Positions 14,949 through 23,958 of a stretch of DNA of 34,992 nucleotides are shown here, in pieces. The DNA comes from Elusimicrobiales bacterium (GTDB lineage: Bacteria > Elusimicrobiota > Elusimicrobia > Elusimicrobiales > UBA9959): positions 1-34,992 of the forward strand of contig JAILAB010000009.1 of assembly GCA_024681855.1 (NCBI GenBank), given 5' to 3'. The notes beneath the pieces are model-generated. The model did no database searches and was not told the origin of the DNA. It worked only from the letters and a program-made list of their open reading frames with translations. Within the stretch, counting starts at the first letter, position 1. Every line of letters begins with the position of its first letter. A program made the position numbers and the translations under genes.

Positions 14949-16247
14949 ATGAGAGCATGTTTTATGGGCCTCGGTTATATAGGCCTGCCGACTGCGGTTG
15001 TGGCTGCAAGAAATGGCATACAGGTTCACGGATGTGATATAAATCCGGAAATTGTTGCAAAAACAATGAAAGGCGAGCTTCATTTTGTGGAGCCTGTTTT
15101 AGGTGATTATCTTAAGGAAACTGTAGCAAATGGAAAACTTAAGGCTTCTGTGACTCCGGAGGTTTCAGATACATATCTTATAGTTGTTCCCACGCCTTTC
15201 AAGGAAAATCACGAGCCTGACATTAAGTATGTGCAATCAGCTTCAGAAATGGTGCTTCCGCTATTAAAAGAAGGCGACCTTTTCATTATAGAGTCTACTT
15301 CCCCGGTAGGAACAACAGAGCTCATGGCAAAAATGATTTTTAATAAAAGACCTGAGCTCAATGGTAAAATTTATATAGCTTACTGCCCGGAAAGGGTTCT
15401 CCCGGGAAATATTGTGTATGAACTTGAACATAATGACCGTGTTATAGGCGGAATAGATGAAGCTTCCACTGAGAAAGCAGCCGCTTTCTATTCCATGTTT
15501 GTAAAAGGCAGGCTTCACCGTACAAATGCAAGAACTGCTGAAATGTGCAAGTTAACTGAAAATTCAAGCCGTGACATTGAGATAGCTTTTGCCAATGAAC
15601 TTTCAATAATGTGCGATAAAGCAGGTATTAATGTGTGGGAGCTTATAAATCTTGCCAACCGCCATCCGCGTGTTCATATACTCAGGCCTGGATGCGGCGT
15701 TGGCGGACACTGCATAGCTGTTGATCCTTATTTTCTTACTGCGGATTTTCCAGCGGAATCGCAGCTTATATCAAAGGCGAGGGAAGTAAATAACTATAAG
15801 GCCTTCTGGTGTGCGGAGAAAATACACAAGGCTGCAGTAGAATTTGAAAACAGTAATGGCAGGAAACCTTCAATAGCCCTTATGGGGCTTGCATTTAAGC
15901 CTGATATTGACGATTTAAGGGAATCTCCTGCGCAGCATATAGTGGGAAGGGTCTGTCAGACATGTTCCAGTTGCGAGCTTTATATATCCGAACCTTATGT
16001 GAAAGAGCATAAAGTTTTTAGGCTTACCCCATATAGGGAAGCTTATGAAAAAGCAGATATAGTAGTGTTTCTTGTAGGGCATAAATATTTTGCCGGCCTT
16101 TCCGGCACTAATGCTGAAGGGAAAAAAATATTGGATTTCTGCGGAATAACGGTTAAAACAGGCAATGAAAAAAATACTTCTGATATTCGGAACAAGGCCG
16201 GAGGCAATAAAAATGGCTCCGCTTTACCAGGCTCTATCGGAAGATAG
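14949..16247 (+). CDS. wecC: UDP-N-acetyl-D-mannosamine dehydrogenase
   Basis: This cytoplasmic enzyme oxidises UDP-ManNAc twice with NAD to UDP-ManNAcA (or a close UDP-HexNAc uronate). The NAD fold begins at once (GLGYIGLPTA, 7-16). SPVGTTE is at 118-124, CPERVLPGN at 146-154, K201 and N205 lie in KLTENSSRD, and the catalytic C255 lies in GVGGHCIAVDP. The C-terminal UDP-binding domain contains LAFKPDIDDLRESPA. The family-like end is KKILDFCGI near residue 400, but the frame continues for about 27 residues that overlap the start of wecB by 83 bp. That tail (GNEKNTSDIRNKAGG...) has no family look. It has a good Shine-Dalgarno, AGGAG, before ATG. It is the first gene of the assembly operon. Related UDP-sugar 6-dehydrogenases remain possible for the exact substrate. 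Confidence 0.93.
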   Translation: MRACFMGLGYIGLPTAVVAARNGIQVHGCDINPEIVAKTMKGELHFVEPVLGDYLKETVANGKLKASVTPEVSDTYLIVVPTPFKENHEPDIKYVQSASEMVLPLLKEGDLFIIESTSPVGTTELMAKMIFNKRPELNGKIYIAYCPERVLPGNIVYELEHNDRVIGGIDEASTEKAAAFYSMFVKGRLHRTNARTAEMCKLTENSSRDIEIAFANELSIMCDKAGINVWELINLANRHPRVHILRPGCGVGGHCIAVDPYFLTADFPAESQLISKAREVNNYKAFWCAEKIHKAAVEFENSNGRKPSIALMGLAFKPDIDDLRESPAQHIVGRVCQTCSSCELYISEPYVKEHKVFRLTPYREAYEKADIVVFLVGHKYFAGLSGTNAEGKKILDFCGITVKTGNEKNTSDIRNKAGGNKNGSALPGSIGR

Positions 16248-17319
16248 GAAAAATTTCCATGTTAGGGTATGTGTTTCTGCCCAGCACAGGGAAATGCTTG
16301 ATCAGGTACTGGATTTTTTCAGCATAAAACCGGATTATGATCTTAATATAATGAAGCAGGGACAGGATCTGTTTGATATAACATCTGGAGTTTTGTTTGG
16401 AATACGTGATGTTTTGTCAGAAGAAAAGCCTGATGCCGTGCTTGTGCATGGAGATACCACAACAACAATGGCGGCAGCTCTTTCCGCTTTTTATATGAAA
16501 ATACCTGTGGGACACGTGGAGGCAGGTCTGCGCACAGGCAACATATACAGCCCATGGCCAGAGGAAATGAACCGCAGCATAACTGGCCGGATAGCGGCAT
16601 TTCATTTTGCGCCAACGGAAGAAAGCCGTAAAAACCTGATTAAAGAGAATATCAGCCCAAATAACATTTTTGTCACAGGCAATACTGTTATAGATGCCTT
16701 GCAGGCTGTTGTAAAGAAAATCTCTTCTTCAGCGGAGCTTCGCGCAAAACTGATATTAAAAACTGCGGCATCCGGCTATGATATACAGCGTTTGCAGAAT
16801 TGCAGAAAACTTGTGCTTATAACAGGACATCGCCGTGAAAATTTCGGAATAGGCTTTATAAATGTTATGCGCGCTATTAAAACCTTGTGTATTAAATATC
16901 CTGATGCTGATTTTGTGTACCCAATTCATATGAATCCGCAGGTGAGAAGGCCTGCGCATGAAGTGTTTGGAAATGATAAACCGGACAATATGTTTTTTAC
17001 TGAGCCGCTGGATTACCTGCCTTTTATTTTTCTAATGGAGCATGCTCATTTAATTCTTACTGATAGCGGTGGAATACAAGAGGAAGCCCCAGGTTTGGGA
17101 AAACCTGTTCTGGTAATGCGTGATACAACTGAGAGGCCTGAAGCCTTAGCTGCAGGCACCGTTAAGCTTGTAGGCACATCTTTTGATAAAATAGTATCAG
17201 AGACATCAGCTCTGCTAGATGATGCGGCCATATATGATGAAATGGCCAGAGCCGTAAACCCATATGGGGATGGAAAATCTTCAGTTCGTATATGCAGAAT
17301 TCTGCGCGAAAAACTGTAA
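16165..17319 (+). CDS. wecB: UDP-N-acetylglucosamine 2-epimerase (non-hydrolysing)
   Basis: It converts UDP-GlcNAc to UDP-ManNAc, the substrate of the WecC encoded just before. The 384-residue length is normal. Motifs are complete: GTRPEAIKMAPL (9-20), VHGDTTTTMAA (94-104, D97), GHVEAGLRTG (116-125, E119), PEEMNR (132-137), TGHRREN (220-226, H222) and DSGGIQEEAPGLGKP (300-314). The start MKKILLIFGTRPE is the family N-terminus, so the 83-bp overlap with wecC is real unless wecC has lost its stop codon. The next gene begins directly at the base after the TAA stop codon. Confidence 0.95.
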   Translation: MKKILLIFGTRPEAIKMAPLYQALSEDRKNFHVRVCVSAQHREMLDQVLDFFSIKPDYDLNIMKQGQDLFDITSGVLFGIRDVLSEEKPDAVLVHGDTTTTMAAALSAFYMKIPVGHVEAGLRTGNIYSPWPEEMNRSITGRIAAFHFAPTEESRKNLIKENISPNNIFVTGNTVIDALQAVVKKISSSAELRAKLILKTAASGYDIQRLQNCRKLVLITGHRRENFGIGFINVMRAIKTLCIKYPDADFVYPIHMNPQVRRPAHEVFGNDKPDNMFFTEPLDYLPFIFLMEHAHLILTDSGGIQEEAPGLGKPVLVMRDTTERPEALAAGTVKLVGTSFDKIVSETSALLDDAAIYDEMARAVNPYGDGKSSVRICRILREKL

Positions 17320-18498
17320 ATGTATATTTATCTGCTGTGCCTGCTTGTTTTTGCTACTGTGATGTCTCAAAATCCGAACTGGTTCGGTCCTATGCGCATT
17401 ATCAATCAGGCTGTATGGATTTTGTGCCTTGGCATTCTGTTTGTTCAATTTAATAACCGCAAGTTTCCATATAAATTTCTCGTAATTTTCATTCTTACAT
17501 ATTTTTGGTTTTATCTGTTCCGTTATATTTGTGCTGCTATTGGAGTAAGAACATCTGAGTGGGTAAATTTATTTACGCTTGTGCCTGTCCTGCTTGCATA
17601 TATAGCAGGGCTCTATATAAGCTCCGGTATAAATGACAGACAGTTGAATACAGGCATGAAGTTTTATGTTTTTATGGTAACATTGCTTTCAATCCTTGTA
17701 TACCAGCAATTTGTTGGCAGCGTAAGCGCTTATCTGGGTTCAGTCAGTTATGTTTATGGCCCTAAAAATTCGCTTACGCAGTTTATTTTTACGGCTATTC
17801 TTGTTTATCTTTCTATGAAACGCAGAAACTGGTGGCTGCATATCTCTGCCATTGTTTTATTTGTAATAGGAATGATGCTGCAGTGCCGTGCCGCAGTAGT
17901 AGCTTTTGCGGTAACTATTTTTACATGCTACTGGAGAAAAAAACAGATACGGCGTATTATTTTTGCCATGCTTTTTATAGGAGGAATAACGTTTTTATTT
18001 TCTCATACCGCGCAGGATATAGCTGTTAAGGCATTTGCCCTAGACAGAGTAACTGATATGGACAGGTTTTCAAGCGGCCGTCTCACTCTTTTCAGCCAGG
18101 CTTATGACAATTTTCTGAATCATCCTCTGGTTGGAACATTTTTCATGGTTGATAATTTCTTCATATTTTATATAACAATGTTCGGTATTTTTGGCGGTAC
18201 GCCGATAATATGCCTTTGGCTGCTTCGCGCATGGCGGAATTATGTTTTTTACAGGAATATTGAAGAAAAAGATGATGAGTTCCGCATATTTGAGGCTTTG
18301 TTTTCTGTTTCAGTGTTCTTTATGATCATTTCCCTTTTTGAAGGCGGAGGGCCTTTTGTTCCCGGAGCGCCTAAATTTGTGCTGTGGATATTGTGCGGAT
18401 ATGCCGATGTGAGATATTTTCAGCGTATGTCATCCTTGAGAAAAAAAGACGGGGAAAAAGCACAATTTAGTATAAAAACAGCAGGAGGAACAAAGTGA
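17320..18498 (+). CDS. Wzy-like O-antigen polymerase family membrane protein
   Basis: Ten or so hydrophobic segments span residues 1-360. The central region CRAAVVAFAVTIF followed by SSGRLTLFSQAYDNFLNHPLVG matches the pattern of Wzy/O-antigen ligase proteins, where arginines in the periplasmic loops bind the lipid-linked glycan. It would join repeat units at the periplasmic face. Start and upstream stop abut (TAAATG). Its own TGA overlaps the GTG of the next gene. Weak sequence conservation in this family prevents a firmer call. It coexists with a second ligase-like protein at 11898, and this copy lacks a soluble tail. Confidence 0.8.
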   Translation: MYIYLLCLLVFATVMSQNPNWFGPMRIINQAVWILCLGILFVQFNNRKFPYKFLVIFILTYFWFYLFRYICAAIGVRTSEWVNLFTLVPVLLAYIAGLYISSGINDRQLNTGMKFYVFMVTLLSILVYQQFVGSVSAYLGSVSYVYGPKNSLTQFIFTAILVYLSMKRRNWWLHISAIVLFVIGMMLQCRAAVVAFAVTIFTCYWRKKQIRRIIFAMLFIGGITFLFSHTAQDIAVKAFALDRVTDMDRFSSGRLTLFSQAYDNFLNHPLVGTFFMVDNFFIFYITMFGIFGGTPIICLWLLRAWRNYVFYRNIEEKDDEFRIFEALFSVSVFFMIISLFEGGGPFVPGAPKFVLWILCGYADVRYFQRMSSLRKKDGEKAQFSIKTAGGTK

Positions 18499-19640
18499 TT
18501 AAAAATAAACTGAAAGTATGCTTGTGGACAAACAGGCCTACGCATCACCAGAAAAGTTTTTTCCGTGCATGTTTTGAATTGCCAGGAGTAGATTTTTTAG
18601 TCCGATATTATGCTGGCCGGGCCTGCTCTGCTTTACGTGCCTCGCAAGGCTGGGTATCTCCGGAACTTGATTCATTTGAGGCAGAAGCCGTTCCAGCAGA
18701 TATATTGAAGCCGGAAATGCGCAGTTGTGTGCATATTATCCCAGCCCTTGATCCATCCGGAGGAAGGGAGCTTGCTAAGAATGCTTCAGAAGCGGGGCTT
18801 AAATGGATGTACTGGGGGGAAAGAACGGGACTTCATTTTGCAGCAAAGCTTCATTTTAATTACAGGCTTTTTTATGCCGTTTATCCGTTCTTAAACAGAA
18901 TCAGATTGCGTCAATATGCCGGATATATACGAAATTCTGCCATGCTGGCCCTGGCGCAGGGAAAACTTGCCGCAGACGACCTTATTTCTCTGGGAGTTAA
19001 AAAAAGCAGGATACGCTTTCTTTCATATTCTGTTCCGGCTGTTGTGGCATCAGAGCCTGATGAGGCAATAAGTAAATTCAGTGCCGGCAGAAAGGTATTT
19101 CTCTGTGTTTCAGGGCTGCTTTATATGAAAGGCCTCAGTTATCTTTTGGAGGCTTATGCCATGCTTGAACCTGAGCTGCGCAGCCGTTCATGTCTTGTTT
19201 TTGCCGGAAATGGCCCATATCTTGCTGAAATGAAACAAAAAGCATATAGCCTTGGCATAAATGATAGCGTTATGTTTAGGGGAGCGGTTCCATCAACTGA
19301 AATAGGAAAGGTTTACAGCGCCGGAGATGTTTTTGTAATGCCCAGCCTGCATGATGGCTGGGGGGCTGTTCTGAATGAGGCGGCTTCTGCCGGGCTTCCT
19401 ATTATTTCCACAGAGGAATGCGGTTCCGCCTGGCATCTTATTAAAGACGGTTTTAACGGAAGAAGGGTTAAGGCCAAAAGCAGCAGTGCTCTTGCTGCTG
19501 CCATGGAAGAATATCTCTTAAAACCGGACCTGGTGAAAGAACATGGAATTAATTCAAGAAAAATATTTACAGAATTTACGCCTGAACGGGGCGCGGCAAG
19601 GCTTGCGCAATATCTTAAAGAAGAAGGCATGCTTAAATGA
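18495..19640 (+). CDS. GT4-family glycosyltransferase (GT-B fold)
   Basis: At 381 residues it has the usual GT4 C-terminal domain: FLCVSGLLYMKGLSYLLEAY (nucleotide-sugar domain start), LVFAGNGPYL, VMFRGAVPSTEIGKVYSAGDVFVMPSLHDGWG and VLNEAASAGLPII, where the EX7E-type region reads as HDGWGAVLNEA. It would transfer a sugar from a nucleotide donor to the growing lipid-linked unit on the cytoplasmic face. The start is GTG 18495 in a GTGA overlap with the preceding stop, supported by AGGAGGAA 5 bases upstream. Donor and acceptor cannot be assigned. Confidence 0.9.
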   Translation: MIKNKLKVCLWTNRPTHHQKSFFRACFELPGVDFLVRYYAGRACSALRASQGWVSPELDSFEAEAVPADILKPEMRSCVHIIPALDPSGGRELAKNASEAGLKWMYWGERTGLHFAAKLHFNYRLFYAVYPFLNRIRLRQYAGYIRNSAMLALAQGKLAADDLISLGVKKSRIRFLSYSVPAVVASEPDEAISKFSAGRKVFLCVSGLLYMKGLSYLLEAYAMLEPELRSRSCLVFAGNGPYLAEMKQKAYSLGINDSVMFRGAVPSTEIGKVYSAGDVFVMPSLHDGWGAVLNEAASAGLPIISTEECGSAWHLIKDGFNGRRVKAKSSSALAAAMEEYLLKPDLVKEHGINSRKIFTEFTPERGAARLAQYLKEEGMLK

Positions 19641-20641
19641 AAAATGATACCGGTTCTAATATGGAGAAGCAGGTTCTTCCCATAAGCGTGATTATACCAA
19701 CTCTGAACAGGCCTGCAAGTTTAGCCGCTACGATAAAGAGTTATATTGCGGCCAGGCATATCCCTTCAGAAATTATTGTTGTTGACCAAAGCGTAAATGA
19801 AGAAGACAGACTTGCTATTCGGAAAACAGTTGAATCATGCAGTTCAGTCACTGAATGCGGGAATGTGAAAGGTTTGTATATAAGGCTTGATAAGCCTTCC
19901 ACAACTGTTTCGCGGAATATTGGTGCTGAAGCCGCATCAAATGACATAATTCTCTATTCTGACGATGATATCGAAGTTCAAAATGACACTGTGTTACAAA
20001 TATATTCACTTATGTCTAAACCTGAATATGCAATGGTTCAGGGAAATATTATGATTCCCGGCAATATCATGCACCGCAAAAAAATGAAATTAAGCACACT
20101 GCTTTTTGTATGTTTAAGCGGCAAGGCTGTTTTTTGGAAGCTTGGGAAAGGGCATGTGTCTCCGGGCATGTTCGCATGGGCTCCTCGGATTAAAGATGAG
20201 GATGTGGAAACAGATTGGGGCATGGGAGCTTCTGTTTCCGTGCGCAAATCCATGGCTGCCAGGTGGAATATAAAATGGGATGAGAAAATGAGCGGCTATG
20301 CTTATTCCGAAGATCTGGATTATACTGCTTTGTACTGCCACTCTGCACGCAGGGAAAAGCTGCGCTGCGTAATATCACATAAAGCCAGACTGTACCACTT
20401 ATGCAGCCGTGAATACAGAATTCCAACAAAACAGATGGCTGCAAGGATAGTTATAAACAGACTTTATCTTTTCTATAAGCATGGCGGAGGTTTCTTTGGC
20501 AGACTTGCGCTTGAGTGGTGTAATTTTATGCTGCTTTTATCCATGTTGATTAAAGGCGGTGCCAAAAATCACTGGGATGCCATGAAATACTGCTGGAGTC
20601 ACGCAGATGAAATAAAAAAGGGGATGCTGAAATATGAATGA
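19637..20641 (+). CDS. GT2-family glycosyltransferase, tandem copy A
   Basis: The GT-A domain begins with ISVIIPTLNRPASL (16-29) and IIVVDQSVN; the metal-binding motif YSDDD is at 107-111. The second half has a VETDWGMGASVSVRK stretch and GYAYSEDLDYT, where the ED pair is the likely catalytic base region, followed by a C-terminal segment SREYRIP and RLALEWCNF. It would add a sugar to the lipid-linked unit. ATGA overlap with the gene before. It is clearly related to the next gene (same motifs in the same order), which points to a tandem duplication. No transmembrane helix is obvious except a hydrophobic stretch near the C-terminus. Confidence 0.9.
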   Translation: MKNDTGSNMEKQVLPISVIIPTLNRPASLAATIKSYIAARHIPSEIIVVDQSVNEEDRLAIRKTVESCSSVTECGNVKGLYIRLDKPSTTVSRNIGAEAASNDIILYSDDDIEVQNDTVLQIYSLMSKPEYAMVQGNIMIPGNIMHRKKMKLSTLLFVCLSGKAVFWKLGKGHVSPGMFAWAPRIKDEDVETDWGMGASVSVRKSMAARWNIKWDEKMSGYAYSEDLDYTALYCHSARREKLRCVISHKARLYHLCSREYRIPTKQMAARIVINRLYLFYKHGGGFFGRLALEWCNFMLLLSMLIKGGAKNHWDAMKYCWSHADEIKKGMLKYE

Positions 20642-21614
20642 TATAAATGCAAGAAAAATACTTCCTGTTTCCGTTGCGATACCAACAATTAACAGGCCGG
20701 AATCGCTTAAACACACATTGGACAGTTATATGTCCATGAAAGCACTTCCCTGCGAGATTATTGTTGTTGATCAGAGTGCCAGTGCTGAAATAAGAAATGA
20801 AATTGAATCTGCTGTTAAAGCTTTGCCTGAAAATGTAAAAGGCGTTTATATTTATCAGACTAAGCCTTCAATAACGGATTCCCGCAACCGCGCATTTGAA
20901 GCAGCATCAAATGATATACTCATTTATTCCGATGATGATGTTGAGCCTGAACAGGAAGCATTGGAAAATCTTTATAACCTTTTTCAGGATGAAACAGGAG
21001 GAAAAACAGCCCTTGTTGCCTCATACGGTACAGGCGGAGCTGGACCTTCCGCATTAAAAAAAATGTTGGGTTTTATAACAGGGGCCCGTTCCTGGAAAAA
21101 CAGGAATATAGGCAATGTTACAATGTCTATGCTTGGCCGCTATCCTGCAGCGATAAAAACAGAGACTGCCACTCAGTGGGCAATGGGATATTTCTTTTCA
21201 GTGCGCAGAACTCTTGCGGAAAAATGGAATATAAAATCAGATAGTGCCATGTCCGGCTATGCCTATGCAGAAGATCTGGATTATACCTGGCGTTATTGTC
21301 TTAAAGCCCGAGGAGAGGGAATGAAATGTATTATAAGCCCGTCCGTGCGCGTAAAGCATCTTGTAAGCAGAGAATACCGCATTCCTTCCAAAAAACATAC
21401 CTGGCTTTATATCGTAAACAGACATTATCTGCTTTACAAGCATAAGCGTCCTTTCCCGGCAAGGCTTGTGCTTGAATGGTGCAATATATGCCGTCTTTTA
21501 GAGAGAGTTTTAAAGCGTGAGAAACCTGTGGATTTTGCCGCCGCGCTTTGGTATTCATGGACGCATTCCGCTGAAATAAGGCAGGGAAAGCTTGATTGCG
21601 GAGGCTTAATTTGA
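20634..21614 (+). CDS. GT2-family glycosyltransferase, tandem copy B
   Basis: This paralogue of the preceding gene has VSVAIPTINRPESLKHTLDSY at the N-terminus, YSDDDVEPE for the metal site, ATQWAMGYFFSVRR, GYAYAEDLDYTW, SREYRIPSKKH and RLVLEWCNI. The two proteins share layout throughout, but differ in the middle, where this one has an extra GTGGAGPSALKK-type segment; they may use different donors or acceptors. The ATG at 20634 lies 8 bp before the upstream stop with a purine-rich AAGGGGA about 12 bases before it. Its stop overlaps the TTG start of the next gene. Confidence 0.9.
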   Translation: MNDINARKILPVSVAIPTINRPESLKHTLDSYMSMKALPCEIIVVDQSASAEIRNEIESAVKALPENVKGVYIYQTKPSITDSRNRAFEAASNDILIYSDDDVEPEQEALENLYNLFQDETGGKTALVASYGTGGAGPSALKKMLGFITGARSWKNRNIGNVTMSMLGRYPAAIKTETATQWAMGYFFSVRRTLAEKWNIKSDSAMSGYAYAEDLDYTWRYCLKARGEGMKCIISPSVRVKHLVSREYRIPSKKHTWLYIVNRHYLLYKHKRPFPARLVLEWCNICRLLERVLKREKPVDFAAALWYSWTHSAEIRQGKLDCGGLI

Positions 21615-22750
21615 AAATACTGATAAATGCCTCCAATCTTTCTGCGGGTGGAGGAATACAGGTTGCGGATTCCCTGATTAATGCGCTTAAGAAGAGAAAA
21701 GAAAATCAGTATGCAGTGGCTGTTTCCCCTGCGGTGAAGAAAGCATTGCCTCCGCTAAACTCATTCCCTGATAATTTTGTTTTTTCTGATAAGACAGACA
21801 GAAATTATTCGCCGGTACGTGTTCTTTCCGGGCATTGCGGAAGCCTTGATGATTTTCTTAAAGAAACAGGCTCGGAAATTGTTTTTACGATATTCGGTCC
21901 GGCTTACTGGACTCCGCGCAGCGTGCCGCATCTCTGCGGATATGCCCTGCCTTTTTATATATATCCTGATTCACCTGCTTTGGCTGATATTGGTATTATT
22001 AACAGAGTAAAATTTTATTTTCACAGATTTCTGCGAATGAGGGCGTTCAGCATTAATGGCACAGCTTTTGTTACAGAAACGGAAGATGTTTCTTCCAGAC
22101 TGAAAAAAATGCTTCCGGAACATAGGGTTTATACTGTTTCCAATGCTTACAATCAGATTTTTGATAATCACGCAGCCCAGGAAGAACTGAAACTGCCTCC
22201 TTTTGACGGAATCACTCTGCTTACAGTTTCTGCTGCTTACCGGCATAAGAATCTTGGCCTTATAATCAGAACAGCAGAGTGGCTGAAAAAAAACAGTCCG
22301 GATTTCCGGTTTAGATTCGTGCTGACTGTTGAACCGGAAAAATTAGGTTTTGCCAGGAAAAATGTTCCTCCAGAACTTTTTCTGACAGGGAGTGTAAATG
22401 TGGCAGCCTGTCCGTCGCTTTACAGACAGAGCGATTTCATGTTTCTGCCTACAATGCTGGAGTGTTTTTCAGCTTCGTATCCCGAGGCTTTCCGTATGGG
22501 GAAACCTGTGCTTACGTCAGATTTGCCTTTCGCCAGAGGCCTTTGCGGGGATGCTGCTGAATATTTTAATCCGCTTTCAGCGGAAGAGGCCGGAAGACTT
22601 ATACTGCGTGTTTCTGCTGATGAAACAAGAAAGAAGGAACTTGCCGAAAAAGGCAGGCGCAGGCTTGCGCTTTTTCTTTCTGCTGAGCAGAGAACTGACA
22701 AATATTTGGAAATTCTGGAGCATGAGTTAAGAATTTTCAAGAAGAAATAG
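21611..22750 (+). CDS. GT4-family glycosyltransferase (GT-B fold)
   Basis: The start is placed at TTG 21611, not the upstream ATG 21596: GGAGG lies 6 bases before it, TTGA overlaps the previous TGA as at other junctions here, and the protein then begins KILINASNLSAGGGIQVA, which is a normal GT4 N-terminus. About 379 residues. The C-terminal domain has LLTVSAAYRHKNLGLII, LFLTGSVNVAACPSLYRQSDFMFLPTMLECFS and SYPEAFRMGKPVLTSDLPFA, with the E-x7-E pattern at E(CFSASYP)E, as in GT4 enzymes. It should add one sugar to the lipid-linked repeat unit. Specificity is unknown. Confidence 0.88.
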   Translation: MKILINASNLSAGGGIQVADSLINALKKRKENQYAVAVSPAVKKALPPLNSFPDNFVFSDKTDRNYSPVRVLSGHCGSLDDFLKETGSEIVFTIFGPAYWTPRSVPHLCGYALPFYIYPDSPALADIGIINRVKFYFHRFLRMRAFSINGTAFVTETEDVSSRLKKMLPEHRVYTVSNAYNQIFDNHAAQEELKLPPFDGITLLTVSAAYRHKNLGLIIRTAEWLKKNSPDFRFRFVLTVEPEKLGFARKNVPPELFLTGSVNVAACPSLYRQSDFMFLPTMLECFSASYPEAFRMGKPVLTSDLPFARGLCGDAAEYFNPLSAEEAGRLILRVSADETRKKELAEKGRRRLALFLSAEQRTDKYLEILEHELRIFKKK

Positions 22751-22768
22751 AAAACGGAAAACATTATT

Positions 22769-23935
22769 ATGCTTGATCAGATAAAAGATTTTATCAGGAA
22801 AAATGAAGTGGTTTATAATTTGTGGTTTCATCTTACAAGCAGGGAATACAAAAAGAACCGGCATGATATGTTTTCATGTCATGTAAAAACAAAATCAGTA
22901 ATTCTTAAAGAAATGGATATGCTTCGCAGGTACTGGGGCTGTGAACCTGATCAGTATATTCTTTACCGTTTATTTGAAAAAAAACAGAATGAAGATGAAT
23001 TAAAGAACTGGATACCGCCTTATTATTTTTATGCGCAATGGCTGCCACCGAGGCAAAAAGTTAAAAACAGGGATAAATACTCAGACAAAATAACACAGCA
23101 TAAACTTTTTTCTGAAAGAATATGTCCTGAACCTCAGGTTATTGCCATATTCAAAAACGGATATGTTTATGACGGAAGCGGTAAAGTGCCTGAATCATAT
23201 TTAAATATTCTTGATCAGCTTTCCGGGAAAGAAAAATTTTTCCTTAAACCTTCTAATGGCCGTGGCGGAAAAGGCATACACATTCTTGAAGCGGCTGCTG
23301 AAAGTGATTCTGCATATGCGCGTATTAATGATAAGTTTAAACTTGATGGAGAAATTGTTCCCGCTAATCTGCTTAAAGAAAAATTTAAGAATTTTACCGG
23401 AATACTTCAGAAAGGCGTGCATCAGCGTGCCGACATGGCTGAACTTAACCCTGACTCGCTAAATACTTTCCGTTTTGTTACATACTATGATGGCAAAAAC
23501 AGAAAAATAGCCGTGGTAACTCTTCGCATGGGAAGAAAAGGATCAGCTGTAGATAATGTAGATAGCGGTGGGCTTGCCGTGCTTATAAATGCAGCTGACG
23601 GTTCATTCGCAGACACAGCTTATTCTTCTGCGGAGGCTTTCAAAGCTCATCCTGATACTGGTTGTGTTTTTTCAGGCAGAAAAATAAAAGATTGGAAAAA
23701 AATATGTGCTGCTGTGCTTGAGACATCGGAAAAGTTTAAGGAATTTGAAGCTCTTGGCTGGGATATAGCACTGACGGATGAGGGCATAAAAATATTGGAA
23801 TTTAATCTGCGTCCAGGTCTAGGAATTCAGGTTACGGCAAACCGCGGCCTTAGAAAAGAATTTGGCATTGATCCTGAAAAAGATTATAAGTCTAACAGTA
23901 AACAAAATATGCATAAGCTCGGAGAAAAACACTGA
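22769..23935 (+). CDS. Sugar-transfer-associated ATP-grasp protein
   Basis: The 388-residue protein has an ATP-grasp fold: FFLKPSNGRGGKGI (157-170, K160 and the glycine loop), then LQKGVHQRADMAELNPDSLNTFR and RMGRKGSAVDNVDSGGLA in the centre, and ILEFNLRPGLGIQ near the C-terminus, where E and N bind Mg-ATP. This pattern is that of the ATPgrasp_ST family, found in glycan loci but with no settled reaction. ATP-grasp enzymes typically ligate a carboxylate to an amine or thiol through an acyl phosphate. The gene is separated by 18 bp from the GT4 gene and by 23 bp from a CapK-like adenylate-forming enzyme, one of the few gapped spots in the operon. Confidence 0.88.
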   Translation: MLDQIKDFIRKNEVVYNLWFHLTSREYKKNRHDMFSCHVKTKSVILKEMDMLRRYWGCEPDQYILYRLFEKKQNEDELKNWIPPYYFYAQWLPPRQKVKNRDKYSDKITQHKLFSERICPEPQVIAIFKNGYVYDGSGKVPESYLNILDQLSGKEKFFLKPSNGRGGKGIHILEAAAESDSAYARINDKFKLDGEIVPANLLKEKFKNFTGILQKGVHQRADMAELNPDSLNTFRFVTYYDGKNRKIAVVTLRMGRKGSAVDNVDSGGLAVLINAADGSFADTAYSSAEAFKAHPDTGCVFSGRKIKDWKKICAAVLETSEKFKEFEALGWDIALTDEGIKILEFNLRPGLGIQVTANRGLRKEFGIDPEKDYKSNSKQNMHKLGEKH

Positions 23936-23958
23936 TACAGCCAGCTGAGGCAAGCAAA

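Noticed and set aside
21596-21610. Upstream ATG as the start of the third GT gene
   Set aside because: The TTG at 21611 has a GGAGG at 6-base spacing, a 4-base stop overlap like other junctions, and gives the normal GT4 N-terminus.
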